47,865 nucleotides of DNA from an uncultured Clostridia bacterium. Its GTDB lineage: Bacteria; Bacillota; Clostridia; TANB77; CAG-508. Below the pieces are notes generated by a model. The model ran no database searches and was not told the DNA's origin. It worked only from the letters and a program-made list of their open reading frames with translations. This document shows, in pieces, positions 7,896 to 18,011 of the stretch. Position numbers and translations under genes: made by a program. The first letter of the stretch is position 1, and each line of letters begins with the position of its first letter. The stretch lies in the NCBI GenBank assembly GCA_947623555.1, contig CANQGW010000009.1:1-47865 (forward strand), read 5' to 3'.

Positions 7896-10274
7896 CTAAT
7901 TTTTTTTATTTTTTAAATTAACAACTATGGCATCCTCGTTATCAAATAAAAAGTTTGAATCAGAAGTATCTGTTTGAATAGGGTTTACTTCTCTATCTAT
8001 ATCATAATTATCATTGCTAGAAGTAGCTTTTGGGTAGTTACCCCTGTTCTTTTTAAGTAATTTTTTTGCAAAGTTTTCTGTTTCTTGAGAAATACCATTA
8101 GTAAATTTAGAAAAGTCATATTTTTTAAATTTTTGTGGCTCCTTGTATTTAGATTCTATAAAATCTACACTACCTTTATTAACAACGCTTTTACCTTTGG
8201 CATCTTTTACTTTATAAATAACTTGCTTTCCTTTTAATGACATAATTTTACCAGCGGTAAAGTTAGGTTTCCATTTGTATTCAATTCCGCCATATTTTTG
8301 GTCATAGCCTTTTTTATCCGGTGCTGTGTTATAATCATTTTTCCAAGACCATTCTCTTTTATCTTGCATAGCTGTTTGCCACCATTCAACATCCTCTGGA
8401 AGAGCATTACCGAAAATAAATTTGTTAACAGTATTAGAAAGAATTAATGACTTATAATATTCTCCTCTGTTATCTGCAGAATAGTCACCTTTAAGTTGTG
8501 TTAGGTTTTGTGCATCTAATACAGTAGCAACTTTATATTTGCGGTATAAAGTGTAAATAGGCTCTGTTGCTTTACAAATATAAGTTGGAAAATCATCTAT
8601 ATAAAGAAAATGTGGAATACGGTTACTATCATTTCCTGGTCTAGAAAGAATAGCTTGTTGCATTAATAATATAAAGAATAATCCAAAAGCTTTGTGAGCA
8701 ACTTCTCCTAAATCTCCTCTACGAGTACATACTAATGTTACTTCACCATTTGCTAATACCTTTTCATAATCTAGGTTGTTAGAACGGTTACATAGTATAC
8801 TTTTAACACCAGGGTAACGTAGTAAGTTATCTAATTCAGCTGACGCTGTTGTAACAGAACGTTTTGCATTTAATAAGTTACTAGACTCTGGGTAAAAGTT
8901 ATTTTCAAAATATCTAATAAGAATACGATATTTTTCAACAAACTCTGGTATTTGCTTCATTTTTTCTACCATGTCTACAACTAAATCAAAGTTAGTAAGC
9001 ATATTTAACATATCTTCTAAATTAGGTAAAAGCCCTTCATGTTCTAGAGGGTACATTTCTTTTAATAAAATAGCTAAATTTTCTATAATTTGAATAGATT
9101 CATTTTGCCTAAAAGCAAGTTCTGTATCTGGTCTACTATGTATAAATAATCCCTTTAATACAGAAGAAACTGCTAAACCTGTTTTAATAGGATCCTCATA
9201 AACAAATGGGTTTAAGCCAGGTGAATCAGATCTGTTAGGGTCTACAATATTAACAGGAATATTAAAGTTCTTTGCAACCTTTTCAATGTTTTCTAATGAT
9301 TCGTGCTCTGCTGAAATATATGTAATACCCATATTACGGTAAGTAATCCTGTCGCCAGAACTTGATAAAATCATTCTATCCATATATTTTTTATAAATAT
9401 CTAACTTGTCAGGGTTAGGAATTAACATATTTAAATTAAAGTGCTCATTAATGTATGAATTATCATAAGGGCAATTTAATGTAGCAATTCCTGTTTTTAA
9501 TGCTGTAAATCCCATTTCTTTAGATACTTCTTTAAAAAATGATTTCTTTTCAATATCTCTTGCAAGCATTGGCTCATAAACCATTGTAGTTTTACCAGAA
9601 CCAGAAACACCAACTACCAAAAATGATTCAAAACGTTTGCTTTCTGGAATACATACATCTTCACCATTTTCAGTATCTACACAAACTTTAATTCCACATG
9701 TATAAACGCCACGAGCTTCTTTACTAGGTGATAAACTAATTCCACCATAATCAAAAATAGAATCACGAATGTCTTTAGTGTCATGTACTGTAAATATAAG
9801 CCATTTAATTACTTTATAGAAAGTAACAAGAGGTATATAAACTGCTATTGCAGTAAAAGCTGGCCTAAATAAATAGAAAAAGTCTGTTGCAAGTTCTGCG
9901 TAATTAGGCAAAGATAAAAGACCAATCCATGCAATTTGGTTTATCCATTCTACTGCTGCACAAACAACTAAAATATAAAAACAAACAATAAAAGAATGGA
10001 ATATTCTATATTTTTCTATATCTGATGATGCAAATTTTGAAGAACCAGAAAATAAAAATGCAAAAGTTAAACATGCAAATGCAAGTGTGTATGCAATTGG
10101 CCCCCAGTACGAATAACCTACACCAGTAAAAATAATAAATAGTAATTCAACCATTCTATCTATTAATATATAAGCAGATATTAAAGCTAAAATATATGTT
10201 GCAAAAGTATTTCTATCTGTTTTTAAAAATTTCAAAAATTTATCAATGAGTTTCAAAAATTTCACCGCTTTCAT
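7896..10274 (-). CDS. Type IV secretion coupling ATPase, VirD4/TraG-like
   Basis: 792 residues. The N terminus (residues ~20-170) holds several membrane helices. The Walker A motif GVSGSGKT lies at ~221-228 and the Walker B FLYIDDFP at ~555-562, with a TRRGDLG segment and a DAQNLTQLK segment between and after, as in VirD4/TraG ATPases. A hydrophilic tail of ~120 residues follows. These proteins bring substrates to a type IV channel at the inner membrane. No good Shine-Dalgarno precedes the ATG and the predicted transcript leader is only about 14 bases. The matching T4SS operon lies more than 20 kb away, with rpoBC and other housekeeping genes between. Confidence 0.85.
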   Translation of the reverse strand: MKAVKFLKLIDKFLKFLKTDRNTFATYILALISAYILIDRMVELLFIIFTGVGYSYWGPIAYTLAFACLTFAFLFSGSSKFASSDIEKYRIFHSFIVCFYILVVCAAVEWINQIAWIGLLSLPNYAELATDFFYLFRPAFTAIAVYIPLVTFYKVIKWLIFTVHDTKDIRDSIFDYGGISLSPSKEARGVYTCGIKVCVDTENGEDVCIPESKRFESFLVVGVSGSGKTTMVYEPMLARDIEKKSFFKEVSKEMGFTALKTGIATLNCPYDNSYINEHFNLNMLIPNPDKLDIYKKYMDRMILSSSGDRITYRNMGITYISAEHESLENIEKVAKNFNIPVNIVDPNRSDSPGLNPFVYEDPIKTGLAVSSVLKGLFIHSRPDTELAFRQNESIQIIENLAILLKEMYPLEHEGLLPNLEDMLNMLTNFDLVVDMVEKMKQIPEFVEKYRILIRYFENNFYPESSNLLNAKRSVTTASAELDNLLRYPGVKSILCNRSNNLDYEKVLANGEVTLVCTRRGDLGEVAHKAFGLFFILLMQQAILSRPGNDSNRIPHFLYIDDFPTYICKATEPIYTLYRKYKVATVLDAQNLTQLKGDYSADNRGEYYKSLILSNTVNKFIFGNALPEDVEWWQTAMQDKREWSWKNDYNTAPDKKGYDQKYGGIEYKWKPNFTAGKIMSLKGKQVIYKVKDAKGKSVVNKGSVDFIESKYKEPQKFKKYDFSKFTNGISQETENFAKKLLKKNRGNYPKATSSNDNYDIDREVNPIQTDTSDSNFLFDNEDAIVVNLKNKKN

Positions 10275-10294
10275 TTTACAAAATATCTACATCT

Positions 10295-10323
10295 ATTATC
10301 CTATAAAATTGCGAAAAAAACAA
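10295..10323 (-). promoter_or_regulatory. Promoter of the VirD4-like gene
   Basis: On the minus strand TTGTTT (10323-10318), 17 bases, GATAAT (10300-10295). The start would fall ~14 bases before the ATG. Confidence 0.45.
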
Positions 10324-10403
10324 GGGTTTTTGCAAAAATAATAGGCATAAATTTATTTTTTAAGTCGTATTTATTAAAAAGAAAATATTGATAAGGAGAT
10401 AAA

Positions 10404-12038
10404 ATGAAAAAAAGAAAGCTACAAAAACAAAGTTTTATGCAAAGTGTTTTAATTTTGATGCTTTCGCAAATATTAATAAAGGTATTAGGACTTGTTTATA
10501 AGCTTTACTTAACAAATAGGGAAGGTTTTGGTGACAAAGGTAATGCTATTTATAGTAGTGGCTTTCAAATATATGCTTTGTTTCTAACAATTTCATCTGT
10601 AGGAATTCCGGGGGCTATTGCAAAGCTTGTTTCAGAACGTATTGCAATAAAAGACTATAGTGGGGCTCACCGTATTTTTAAAATTGCTTTTGTAACTTTT
10701 GGGCTTATTTCATTTGTATGTAGCATTACTTTATTTTTAGGGGCAAATTATATTGCAAATTACTTTTTGCAAATTCCGGAAGCGGAGCTAACATTAGTTG
10801 CACTATCACCTTCTATTTTTCTTGTTTCAATTTCGTGTGTTATAAAGGGGTATTTTAATGGAAGGGAAAACTTAAAAGTAACAGCAAATGCACAAAGTTT
10901 AGAGCAACTTTTTAAAACAGCCCTATCAATTATTTTAGTAGAATTTATTGCAATAATTTCAGGTACAAATACGGCAGTAATGGCAGCAGGTGCAAACCTA
11001 GCTACTACTCTTGCAACATTTCTTTGCTTTTTTTACCTATGTAAATACTATACTAGTATAAAAAAGCAAATTAAATACGAAATTAAAAATACTGTAAATC
11101 ATAAGCAAACCAGAATAAGAAAAACTATAAAGCAAATTTTGTCAGTATCAGTACCAATGTCAATGACTGCTATTTTAGGCACTATTAATAAAAACGTGGA
11201 TTCCATAACAGTAGTAAGAGGATTAAAAAACTTTTTATCAGTAGAAATGGCAAAAACGCAGTATGGTATTTTAAGTGGTAAAGTAGAAACATTAGTAACA
11301 CTTCCAATGTCTTTTAACATGTCGTTTTCTACTGCATTAATTCCTACTATTTCATCTGCAAAAGCAATGGGTGATATGGAAACTTGCAAAAAAAGAATAT
11401 CATTTTCTTTATTAATTACAGTTTTAATAGGCATGCCGTGTATGGTAATAATGATTTTGTTTGCAAAACAAATATTAGCACTTTTATTTCCAAATGCAAC
11501 TTCGGGAAGTTTTATTTATCAAATTAGTGCTATGGGAATTATTTTTATTATGCTAGAACAAACTATTAGTGGGGCATTACATGGTTTAGGAAGAATGTTA
11601 CTTCCGGCATTAGCGTTAAGTGTAGGAGTAATTGTAAAAATAATTTTAAATTGTTTTTTAGTACCAATAAATCCAGAGTTTTTCTTACTTGGGGGCACAG
11701 CAGGGGCAGCTTTTGCTACTGTAATATGTCATTTAATAGCAAGCAGTATTGAATTTATAGCTTTAAAAAAAGAAATTAATTTAAAATTAAGCAAAGCTAA
11801 ATTTATTATAAAACCAATAATAGCAACTATAATAATGGGTATTTTATCAAACATTTTATATAATTATTTAACATTAAAAGTAGGGGGTAAAATTGCACTT
11901 ATATTAGCAATTATAAGCGGAATTGTTATTTACTTAATTCAAATTATAATTTTAAGAATTTTTTCAAAAGAAGAAATTTATATGCTACCATTTGGTAAAA
12001 AAATTTATGAATATGTTTCTTTAAAAAATAAAGTATAA
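10404..12038 (+). CDS. Lipid flippase of the MVF/PST superfamily (SpoVB/MurJ-like)
   Basis: 544 residues, start ATG with ATAAGGAG upstream. About 14 hydrophobic segments run through the whole length, the usual number for the family. The N-terminal region (SQILIKVLGLVYKLYL, then GIPGAIAKLVSERIA) matches polysaccharide-biosynthesis/SpoVB proteins, with a later TIPLPMSFNMSFSTALIPTIS-type segment (residues ~297-312). Members flip undecaprenyl-linked precursors such as lipid II. Whether this copy works in growth or in spore cortex synthesis cannot be decided from sequence. It stands alone, divergent from the coupling ATPase. Confidence 0.8.
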   Translation: MKKRKLQKQSFMQSVLILMLSQILIKVLGLVYKLYLTNREGFGDKGNAIYSSGFQIYALFLTISSVGIPGAIAKLVSERIAIKDYSGAHRIFKIAFVTFGLISFVCSITLFLGANYIANYFLQIPEAELTLVALSPSIFLVSISCVIKGYFNGRENLKVTANAQSLEQLFKTALSIILVEFIAIISGTNTAVMAAGANLATTLATFLCFFYLCKYYTSIKKQIKYEIKNTVNHKQTRIRKTIKQILSVSVPMSMTAILGTINKNVDSITVVRGLKNFLSVEMAKTQYGILSGKVETLVTLPMSFNMSFSTALIPTISSAKAMGDMETCKKRISFSLLITVLIGMPCMVIMILFAKQILALLFPNATSGSFIYQISAMGIIFIMLEQTISGALHGLGRMLLPALALSVGVIVKIILNCFLVPINPEFFLLGGTAGAAFATVICHLIASSIEFIALKKEINLKLSKAKFIIKPIIATIIMGILSNILYNYLTLKVGGKIALILAIISGIVIYLIQIIILRIFSKEEIYMLPFGKKIYEYVSLKNKV

Positions 12039-12169
12039 ATTCTAAAAAGCCTTTGGTTGTATGCGAGAGCTCGAACCCCAGCAATTTCAACATATTCACA
12101 AGCTAAAACAAAAGAAATCCTAGGGAAATCTAACTCTTTAAAAAAAATAAAAGCAAAAAAAGAAGGATT

Positions 12170-12199
12170 TTGAAAAAGAATGACGAATAATGATATTAG
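12170..12199 (+). promoter_or_regulatory. Possible promoter of hup
   Basis: TTGAAA (12170-12175), 18 bases, TATTAG (12194-12199). Weak -10, so only tentative. Confidence 0.35.
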
Positions 12200-12246
12200 T
12201 AGATATAAGTCTACATATTCAAAAATCTTATAGGAGGTAATGTTAA

Positions 12247-12525
12247 ATGAACAAATCAGAATTAATTGCAGCTATGGCAGCAAAAACAGGTGAAACAAAA
12301 AAAGATGCTGAAGCAGCATTAAACGCATTCACAAGCGTTGTAACAAATGCATTAGTTAAAGGAGATAAAGTTCAACTAGTTGGATTTGGATCTTTCGAAG
12401 TAAGAAAAAGAGCTGCTAGAAAGGGAAGAAACCCACAAACTAAAGAAGAAATTAAAATACCTGCATCTAAAGCACCTGTATTTAAAGCAGGAAAAGCTTT
12501 AAAAGATTTAGTAAACAAAAAATAA
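12247..12525 (+). CDS. hup: HU-family DNA-binding protein
   Basis: 92 residues, ATG with ATAGGAGG upstream. The full HU fold is present: [15 protein letters not shown] at the N terminus, [28 protein letters not shown] in the arm region, and [13 protein letters not shown] at the end. A histone-like dimer that bends and compacts DNA. Single gene with its own terminator. Confidence 0.95.
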   Translation: MNKSELIAAMAAKTGETKKDAEAALNAFTSVVTNALVKGDKVQLVGFGSFEVRKRAARKGRNPQTKEEIKIPASKAPVFKAGKALKDLVNKK

Positions 12526-12562
12526 TTTGTAATTTATATAAATTATATGAATTCATATTTAC

Positions 12563-12594
12563 GAGATATAGAAATGTTTCTATATCTCTTTTTT
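12563..12594 (+). terminator. Intrinsic terminator of hup
   Basis: GAGATATAGAAA pairs with TTTCTATATCTC, followed by six T residues. Confidence 0.85.
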
Positions 12595-12607
12595 GTTATA
12601 TATTATT

Positions 12608-12666
12608 AATGTTAAGGAAACCTTAATAATTTGTATTATTTTTTCTTAATAAATTCATGCTATACT
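12608..12666 (+). promoter_or_regulatory. Promoter/operator region of the two-component operon
   Basis: An extended -10 (TGC TATACT, 12661-12666) has no good -35. Upstream lies the palindrome TTAAGG-AAA-CCTTAA (12612-12626) and further TTAA-type repeats. A poor -35 with a palindrome upstream suggests an activator-dependent promoter, possibly autoregulated by the response regulator. This is inference. Confidence 0.4.
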
Positions 12667-12728
12667 ACAAAAGGTAGAAATAAGTTAATAGCCTATGATA
12701 TAATTTGCGTTAAGAGGAGAATAGAAAA

Positions 12729-13436
12729 ATGTATAATATTTTAGTAGTAGATGATGATAAAGAAATTGTAAAAGCAGTGGAAATATATTTAGGAAAAGAA
12801 GGTTACAACATTTTAAAGGCTTATGATGGGATGCAAGCTTTAAAAATAGTAGATGAAAACCCTAATATACACTTAATTTTGTTAGATATAATGATGCCAA
12901 AGATGGATGGAATTACAACAGCTAATTTAATTCGAGAAAATAAATCTATTCCAATTATTATGCTGTCAGCAAAATCTGAAGATTACGATAAAATAGAAGG
13001 GCTTAATAATGGGGCAGATGACTACATTACAAAACCATTTAATCCATTAGAGTTAATAGCAAGAGTAAATTCACAAATTAGAAGATATACTCATTTAGGC
13101 TCTATTGCAGATAAAGTGCAAGAAGAAGGAAACTTGTATAGTTCTGGAGATTTGATTATTAATGACAATACAAAGCAAGTTGTTGTAGAGGGAAAAGAGG
13201 TTAAGCTAACCCCAACAGAATACAACATTTTAAAATTTCTAACAAAAAATAAAGGAATAGTATATTCAATAGAGCAAATTTATGAAAATGTTTGGGAAGA
13301 AGAAAGTTATGGAGCAGAAAATATAATAGCAGTACATATTAGACATATCAGAGAAAAAATAGAAATAAATCCAAAAGAACCTAAATATTTAAAAGTAATA
13401 TGGGGCATTGGGTATAAAATAGAAAAATTAAATTAG
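12729..13436 (+). CDS. OmpR/PhoB-family response regulator
   Basis: 235 residues. The receiver domain (residues 1-~118) has the acidic pair DDD at 8-10, the phospho-acceptor D53 in LLDIMMPKMDG and the KPF lysine near residue 104. The C-terminal winged helix (~135-235) has LTPTEYNILKFL and HIRHIREKIE, ending with YLKVIWGIGYKIE. It is a DNA-binding transcription factor. The cognate kinase follows 12 bases downstream. The target genes are unknown; the kinase architecture resembles envelope-sensing systems. Confidence 0.92.
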   Translation: MYNILVVDDDKEIVKAVEIYLGKEGYNILKAYDGMQALKIVDENPNIHLILLDIMMPKMDGITTANLIRENKSIPIIMLSAKSEDYDKIEGLNNGADDYITKPFNPLELIARVNSQIRRYTHLGSIADKVQEEGNLYSSGDLIINDNTKQVVVEGKEVKLTPTEYNILKFLTKNKGIVYSIEQIYENVWEEESYGAENIIAVHIRHIREKIEINPKEPKYLKVIWGIGYKIEKLN

Positions 13437-13448
13437 AGGGGGTATAAA

Positions 13449-15476
13449 ATGAAAAAACATTCAATATGTATGGCAAAGGTAATTAAAAATATCTCTTATG
13501 TTTTAGTACCAATATTTCTTCTTTTATTAATATCATCAATTGTAAGCATATTAATTGTTCAAAAAAATATACAAATAAAAAATGCTGATAATTATTATGA
13601 AACTGAATTATTTACAGATGTCTATTTAGGAGATGTATATAGTATTTATAATTCAGCAGATAAAGGATTAATGTATGAAGAAAATTCAACACCATATATA
13701 ACTATATATGATGATAAGCAATCAGACGTAGATATATATGGTAAAAAGGGAACAATATATTATTTTAATAATCACAGTAGCAATTTAAAATATTTGGTTA
13801 TAAATAAAAAAGCTGGATTTGCACAAACAAATTTAGAGCATACCATGAAAACAGATACCATAGATGAGATAATACAAGAATTAAATAAAAATAAAATTTA
13901 TTGGAATTACGAACAGGGAAATGTAAAAACTAGTATTAACTCTTTATCACTTGAAAATATTAGATATAATAATATATTTGAATATATGATACAGCAAAGC
14001 AGTTATTTAAATGCTTATACTGGTTTACTAAATGATCTTCCGTATGATGATGCGTATGCTGTTTCTAAATTAGAGTGTAATTTAATAATAAATTTAAATA
14101 AAATTTCAGCATTCATAATACCGGTTTCATTAATTGCTTTAGTTTTTTTAGTAAATTTTATTTTTAAGGGAATTGGGAAAACAGCACAAACGGGCGAAAT
14201 ATATTTAAATTGGTTTGATAGATGGAAACTTGAAATAGTATTTTTAATTAGTATATCTATGGCATTATTTGGTATTTATATATTTGCAGGATCCTCTATA
14301 ACAGAATCAATAACACTTAAAGTAACATGCATGGGAATAGGGCTATTTATTATTTATTTAGATGCAATTTTGATGGTTGAAACTATCGTAAAAAGGATTA
14401 AAACACATACATTAATAAAGTCAACTATAATTTATTTAATATATAAAATAGTTAGGGATTTAGTAGCAGATATAAAAATTACAATAAAAGTTTTCTTAAT
14501 ATTTGGCGGATTTTGCCTTTTGGGATTTATGCTTACTGTACTTATAGTGCTAACTTCTAGTAACGACCAAAGATTTTTATATACCATTATGCTACTTACA
14601 TTAGGTTTTTTAAGTTTTTGGTATTTGTACCGTAAAATAAAAGAATTTGATACTGTAAAAAATGCATTAAAAAGTATTTATGAGGGAAATACAAATATTA
14701 AATTAAATCCAAGTGAGCAAAAAGGTGTATTAAAAGAAATGACTATTTATATAAATGATATTGCAGGTGGTCTTTCTAATGCAATAAATGAAAGCCTAAA
14801 AAGCGAAAGATTAAAAACAGAGTTAATCACAAATGTATCACATGATATTAAAACGCCTCTTACATCTATTATAAACTATGTAGATCTATTAAAAAAAGAA
14901 AAAATGCCAAATGAAAAATGTACAGAATATTTAATGATATTGGACAATAAATCACAAAGGTTAAAAAGGTTAACAGAAGATTTAGTAGAAGCTTCAAAAG
15001 CGTCTTCTGGAAACATCAAACTAAAAATGGAGCAAATTAATGTTGTAGAATTAGTAAAGCAGGTTTCTGGCGAATTTGAAGATAAATTTAAAGCACGAGG
15101 TCTAGAAGAAGTTATGACACTTCCAAAAGATACAGCAGTAATTATGGCAGATGGCAGGTATTTATATAGGGTACTAGAAAATATCTATTCAAATACAGCC
15201 AAATACGCTATGGAAAATACAAGGGTATATTTAGATGTAGTAGTTCAAAGTAAAAGTGTTGTTATCCAAATGAAAAACATTTCACAAGAAAAATTAAATA
15301 TTTCAGCAGATGAACTAATGCAAAGATTTGTTAGAGGAGAAGCATCAAGAAACACAGAAGGAAGCGGACTAGGACTTTCAATAGCATCAAGCCTAACACA
15401 GCTTCAAGGTGGAAAGTTTCACATATACCTAGACGGGGATCTATTTAAAATAACCCTAGGATTTGAGAGAATTTAA
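13449..15476 (+). CDS. Membrane sensor histidine kinase
   Basis: 675 residues, ATG with GAGGGGG upstream, directly after the response regulator. One N-terminal helix (~18-38) and an extracytoplasmic region of ~170 residues are followed by several helices between ~215 and ~395, more than in a minimal kinase. The H-box VSHDIKTPLTS (His ~465) and the ATP-binding domain with ENIYSNTAKYA and GSGLGLSIA complete the kinase. It autophosphorylates and passes the phosphate to the neighbouring regulator. The sensed signal is unknown. Confidence 0.9.
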   Translation: MKKHSICMAKVIKNISYVLVPIFLLLLISSIVSILIVQKNIQIKNADNYYETELFTDVYLGDVYSIYNSADKGLMYEENSTPYITIYDDKQSDVDIYGKKGTIYYFNNHSSNLKYLVINKKAGFAQTNLEHTMKTDTIDEIIQELNKNKIYWNYEQGNVKTSINSLSLENIRYNNIFEYMIQQSSYLNAYTGLLNDLPYDDAYAVSKLECNLIINLNKISAFIIPVSLIALVFLVNFIFKGIGKTAQTGEIYLNWFDRWKLEIVFLISISMALFGIYIFAGSSITESITLKVTCMGIGLFIIYLDAILMVETIVKRIKTHTLIKSTIIYLIYKIVRDLVADIKITIKVFLIFGGFCLLGFMLTVLIVLTSSNDQRFLYTIMLLTLGFLSFWYLYRKIKEFDTVKNALKSIYEGNTNIKLNPSEQKGVLKEMTIYINDIAGGLSNAINESLKSERLKTELITNVSHDIKTPLTSIINYVDLLKKEKMPNEKCTEYLMILDNKSQRLKRLTEDLVEASKASSGNIKLKMEQINVVELVKQVSGEFEDKFKARGLEEVMTLPKDTAVIMADGRYLYRVLENIYSNTAKYAMENTRVYLDVVVQSKSVVIQMKNISQEKLNISADELMQRFVRGEASRNTEGSGLGLSIASSLTQLQGGKFHIYLDGDLFKITLGFERI

Positions 15477-15486
15477 AAACAATATA

Positions 15487-15527
15487 AAATAAACTGATGG
15501 ATTTACAATTTTTCCATCAGTTTATTT
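15487..15527. terminator. Bidirectional terminator
   Basis: AAATAAACTGATGGA (15487-15501) pairs over 15 bp with 15513-15527. It lies between the kinase gene and the convergent DUF2207 gene. Confidence 0.7.
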
Positions 15528-15579
15528 CAATTATAAAAGTGTATTTTTATAGAATATTTTAAAACGAAAAACGGTATAT

Positions 15580-17424
15580 TTACCAAGAGCCTCCGCCACC
15601 ACCGCCAGAGCCTCCTCCAGAGAATCCTCCTCCGGAAAATCCCCCATCACTACTAGAAGGACTTGATAACATTGCTGTTGAAATTGATGAATAAGTAGAA
15701 CCAATAAATCTATAAAATGAATGATTATCAAAGGTTTCATATCCATAATACCAAGTAGGAGCTTGTAATGCAATATCCTCAAATTTTTTAATCCATTTGT
15801 TTGAAACTCCTAATACATATGTATATGGTAAAATATTATAAAAATATTCAGGATCTTCATTAACTAACTCTTCAAGTTTAGGCTTTTCTACTGTTTCTAA
15901 AAAATTTTTAAATCCTTTTATCCTACCTAATATTTTAGTTCCGTATGGTGTTCTTTTTCTCATTATTCCTAAAAATATTATTAGTAAAACAATGCATATA
16001 CTTTCAATTATAAATTTTACTAAATATGCTCCATCTAAAAGAATATCATTTCTCATGCAGAAAAAAGAAACACTTACAAAAGCTAAAGAAGAAATTATTA
16101 TTCCAAATGTATCAGACTTTTTATAAAGGAACACTAATGGCATTGCTAACACAAGCAAAATTGTTGTTATTATTAATGGATCTCCTATGTCAAATACGGA
16201 TAATCCACCCATAAATAAAAATATAATAATAATCATTATGATTAAGAGTATTCTTATTATTGAAGATTCTTCAAATATTTTTTCTTTATTTCCTTTTTCA
16301 GTTATATTTCCAGCAATGATATTTATAGTCGAATAAAATTTATTATATAAATCATCTTTTGTTACTTCATCTTTTGATATAAATAAATTCTTAAAGAAGA
16401 TTTCTTCGTTTTCATTATTTCCATCATACTCTTTTAGTTTTATAATTTTAAAATTTTTAGATTTTATTATTTTAAATTTTGTTTCCTCATATTCCTCTAT
16501 TTTTAAATAGCCTTTGTTTGCTAAATATATTAGTAATGATATAATATCTTCTGCTTTAGCATCACCTTTATATATAAAGCCTAATTCAGCACTATTTAAT
16601 CCATCTGGAGGGTAAAATTCAACAGTATCAATCGGAACATCATCTTTTCCGTATTTATTCCATATTCCAAATGCAATAATAACAAATATTATAGAAATTC
16701 CTATCTCTAATAACATTATAAAATCGAAATTATTGCTAGCTCCTACAAAATATCCTTCAGGTAAAGCAAGTCGTATTGTTAGTGCTTCGCCAGAATATAA
16801 ATTCGTTTTTAATGCTCCATTTATTGTATTACCAGTAACTGTATAATTTACATTCGAACTATTTGTTGAAGCTCTATAACCGCTTGAAAATCCTAATTTT
16901 GATTTATCAAATGCCTTTGGCATTATTATAGTAAATGTTACATTGTTAATATTTGTATCCCATTCATCTCCAATTAAATTAAAATATAATTCATCTGCGT
17001 TTTTAAGCGGATCTTTGCCAATATTGTAATTATATTTAATTGTATATGTCTTTCTTCCAGAAATAATTTGCCTACTATTACCAATTTTTAGTACTTTATA
17101 GCCAGATTCATTTGAGGTTGTATATGGTTCACTTACACTTATATTTGAAATTTCTGCTCTATTATTAGACTTTGTTCCATCTAATCTTGTTATTTTATTC
17201 CTTAAAGGAATTTTTCTAAATATACCATGTTTGTCATATCCAGAAAAATTAGCAGTTATGGTTTCGGTTATATCAAAAGTATTATTTTCATTAACTATCA
17301 TCTTAATATCATAAGATTCTATAGTATATCCACCCATGCTGGTAATTGCAAGAGTTTTATTGGGTATAAAAAGACATAATAATAAAATAAAAATAAATAT
17401 ACTTAAAATTATCCTTTGTTTCAC
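15580..17424 (-). CDS. DUF2207-family membrane protein
   Basis: Start placed at GTG 17424: AAAGGTGG lies ~9 bases upstream, the GTG follows the lemA stop by one base, and the product then begins with a clean signal peptide (KQRIILSIFIFILLLC, ending near TLA). The longer ATG start at 17463 would overlap lemA by 38 bases and has no ribosome site. About 614 residues: an extracytoplasmic beta-rich domain (~30-220), one helix, a cytoplasmic part with a winged-helix-like segment (LIYLANKGYLKIEE), a helical hairpin, and a tail ending in GGGFSGGGSGGGGGGSW, typical of DUF2207/YciQ proteins. Pairing with LemA is common. The function is unknown; a membrane role is likely. Confidence 0.8.
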   Translation of the reverse strand: MKQRIILSIFIFILLLCLFIPNKTLAITSMGGYTIESYDIKMIVNENNTFDITETITANFSGYDKHGIFRKIPLRNKITRLDGTKSNNRAEISNISVSEPYTTSNESGYKVLKIGNSRQIISGRKTYTIKYNYNIGKDPLKNADELYFNLIGDEWDTNINNVTFTIIMPKAFDKSKLGFSSGYRASTNSSNVNYTVTGNTINGALKTNLYSGEALTIRLALPEGYFVGASNNFDFIMLLEIGISIIFVIIAFGIWNKYGKDDVPIDTVEFYPPDGLNSAELGFIYKGDAKAEDIISLLIYLANKGYLKIEEYEETKFKIIKSKNFKIIKLKEYDGNNENEEIFFKNLFISKDEVTKDDLYNKFYSTINIIAGNITEKGNKEKIFEESSIIRILLIIMIIIIFLFMGGLSVFDIGDPLIITTILLVLAMPLVFLYKKSDTFGIIISSLAFVSVSFFCMRNDILLDGAYLVKFIIESICIVLLIIFLGIMRKRTPYGTKILGRIKGFKNFLETVEKPKLEELVNEDPEYFYNILPYTYVLGVSNKWIKKFEDIALQAPTWYYGYETFDNHSFYRFIGSTYSSISTAMLSSPSSSDGGFSGGGFSGGGSGGGGGGSW

Positions 17425-17425
17425 T

Positions 17426-17971
17426 TTATAATTCCACCTTTGTATTATTTTTTTCATCATCATTTATTTCAAACATTTTTGACAATTTAAAATTGAACAT
17501 TTTTGCAATTATATTACTTGGAAACATTTCTATTTTTGTATTTAAGTTTCTTACAACAGCATTATAATATTTTCTTGAATTAGCAATTTCATCTTCTATG
17601 GTAGATAACTGACGTGTTAAATCAGAAAAATTTTGGCTAGCTTTTAAATCTGGATAATTTTCTGCAACTGCCATTATTTTAGATAATTCACCTACCAATT
17701 GATTATTAGAATCAATTTTATCTGGTATTGACATTTTATCATAAGAAGTTCTTAATTTTACAATTTCCTCTAAAACATCACTTTCGTATTTCGTATATCC
17801 TTTAACTACTTCTACAAGATTAGGAATTAAATCCCAACGTTTTTTTAGGTAAACATCCATTGTAGAAAATGCTTCTTTCACGCGATTACGCAATTTTATA
17901 AAAGAATTGTATTCAACTAAAACATATATAGCAATTATAACTACTATACCAATTAAAATATATAATATCAT
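17426..17971 (-). CDS. lemA: LemA family protein
   Basis: 181 residues with AGGAGGTG ahead of the ATG. One N-terminal membrane helix is followed by the LemA helical bundle: NRVKEAFSTMDVYLKKRWDLIPNLVEVVKGY, then LKASQNFSDLTRQLSTIEDEIANSRKYYNAVVRNLN (family signature). A short, charged extension forms the C terminus. LemA proteins are membrane-anchored and of uncertain function. First gene of the lemA-DUF2207 operon; the reading frames abut. Confidence 0.9.
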   Translation of the reverse strand: MILYILIGIVVIIAIYVLVEYNSFIKLRNRVKEAFSTMDVYLKKRWDLIPNLVEVVKGYTKYESDVLEEIVKLRTSYDKMSIPDKIDSNNQLVGELSKIMAVAENYPDLKASQNFSDLTRQLSTIEDEIANSRKYYNAVVRNLNTKIEMFPSNIIAKMFNFKLSKMFEINDDEKNNTKVEL

Positions 17972-18011
17972 CTATTTACACCTCCTATAAAAAATATAAA
18001 AATAATTTGTT

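Noticed and set aside
12060-12100. tRNA-like string (reverse complement of a GGTTCGAGC-type T-arm) upstream of hup
   Set aside because: The adjoining bases do not form T, D or acceptor stems, so it is at most a small relic. I found no integration-site partner.
17425-17463. ATG-ATG-ATG start of the DUF2207 gene inside lemA
   Set aside because: No ribosome site there. GTG 17424 has AAAGGTGG at good spacing and yields a clean signal peptide.
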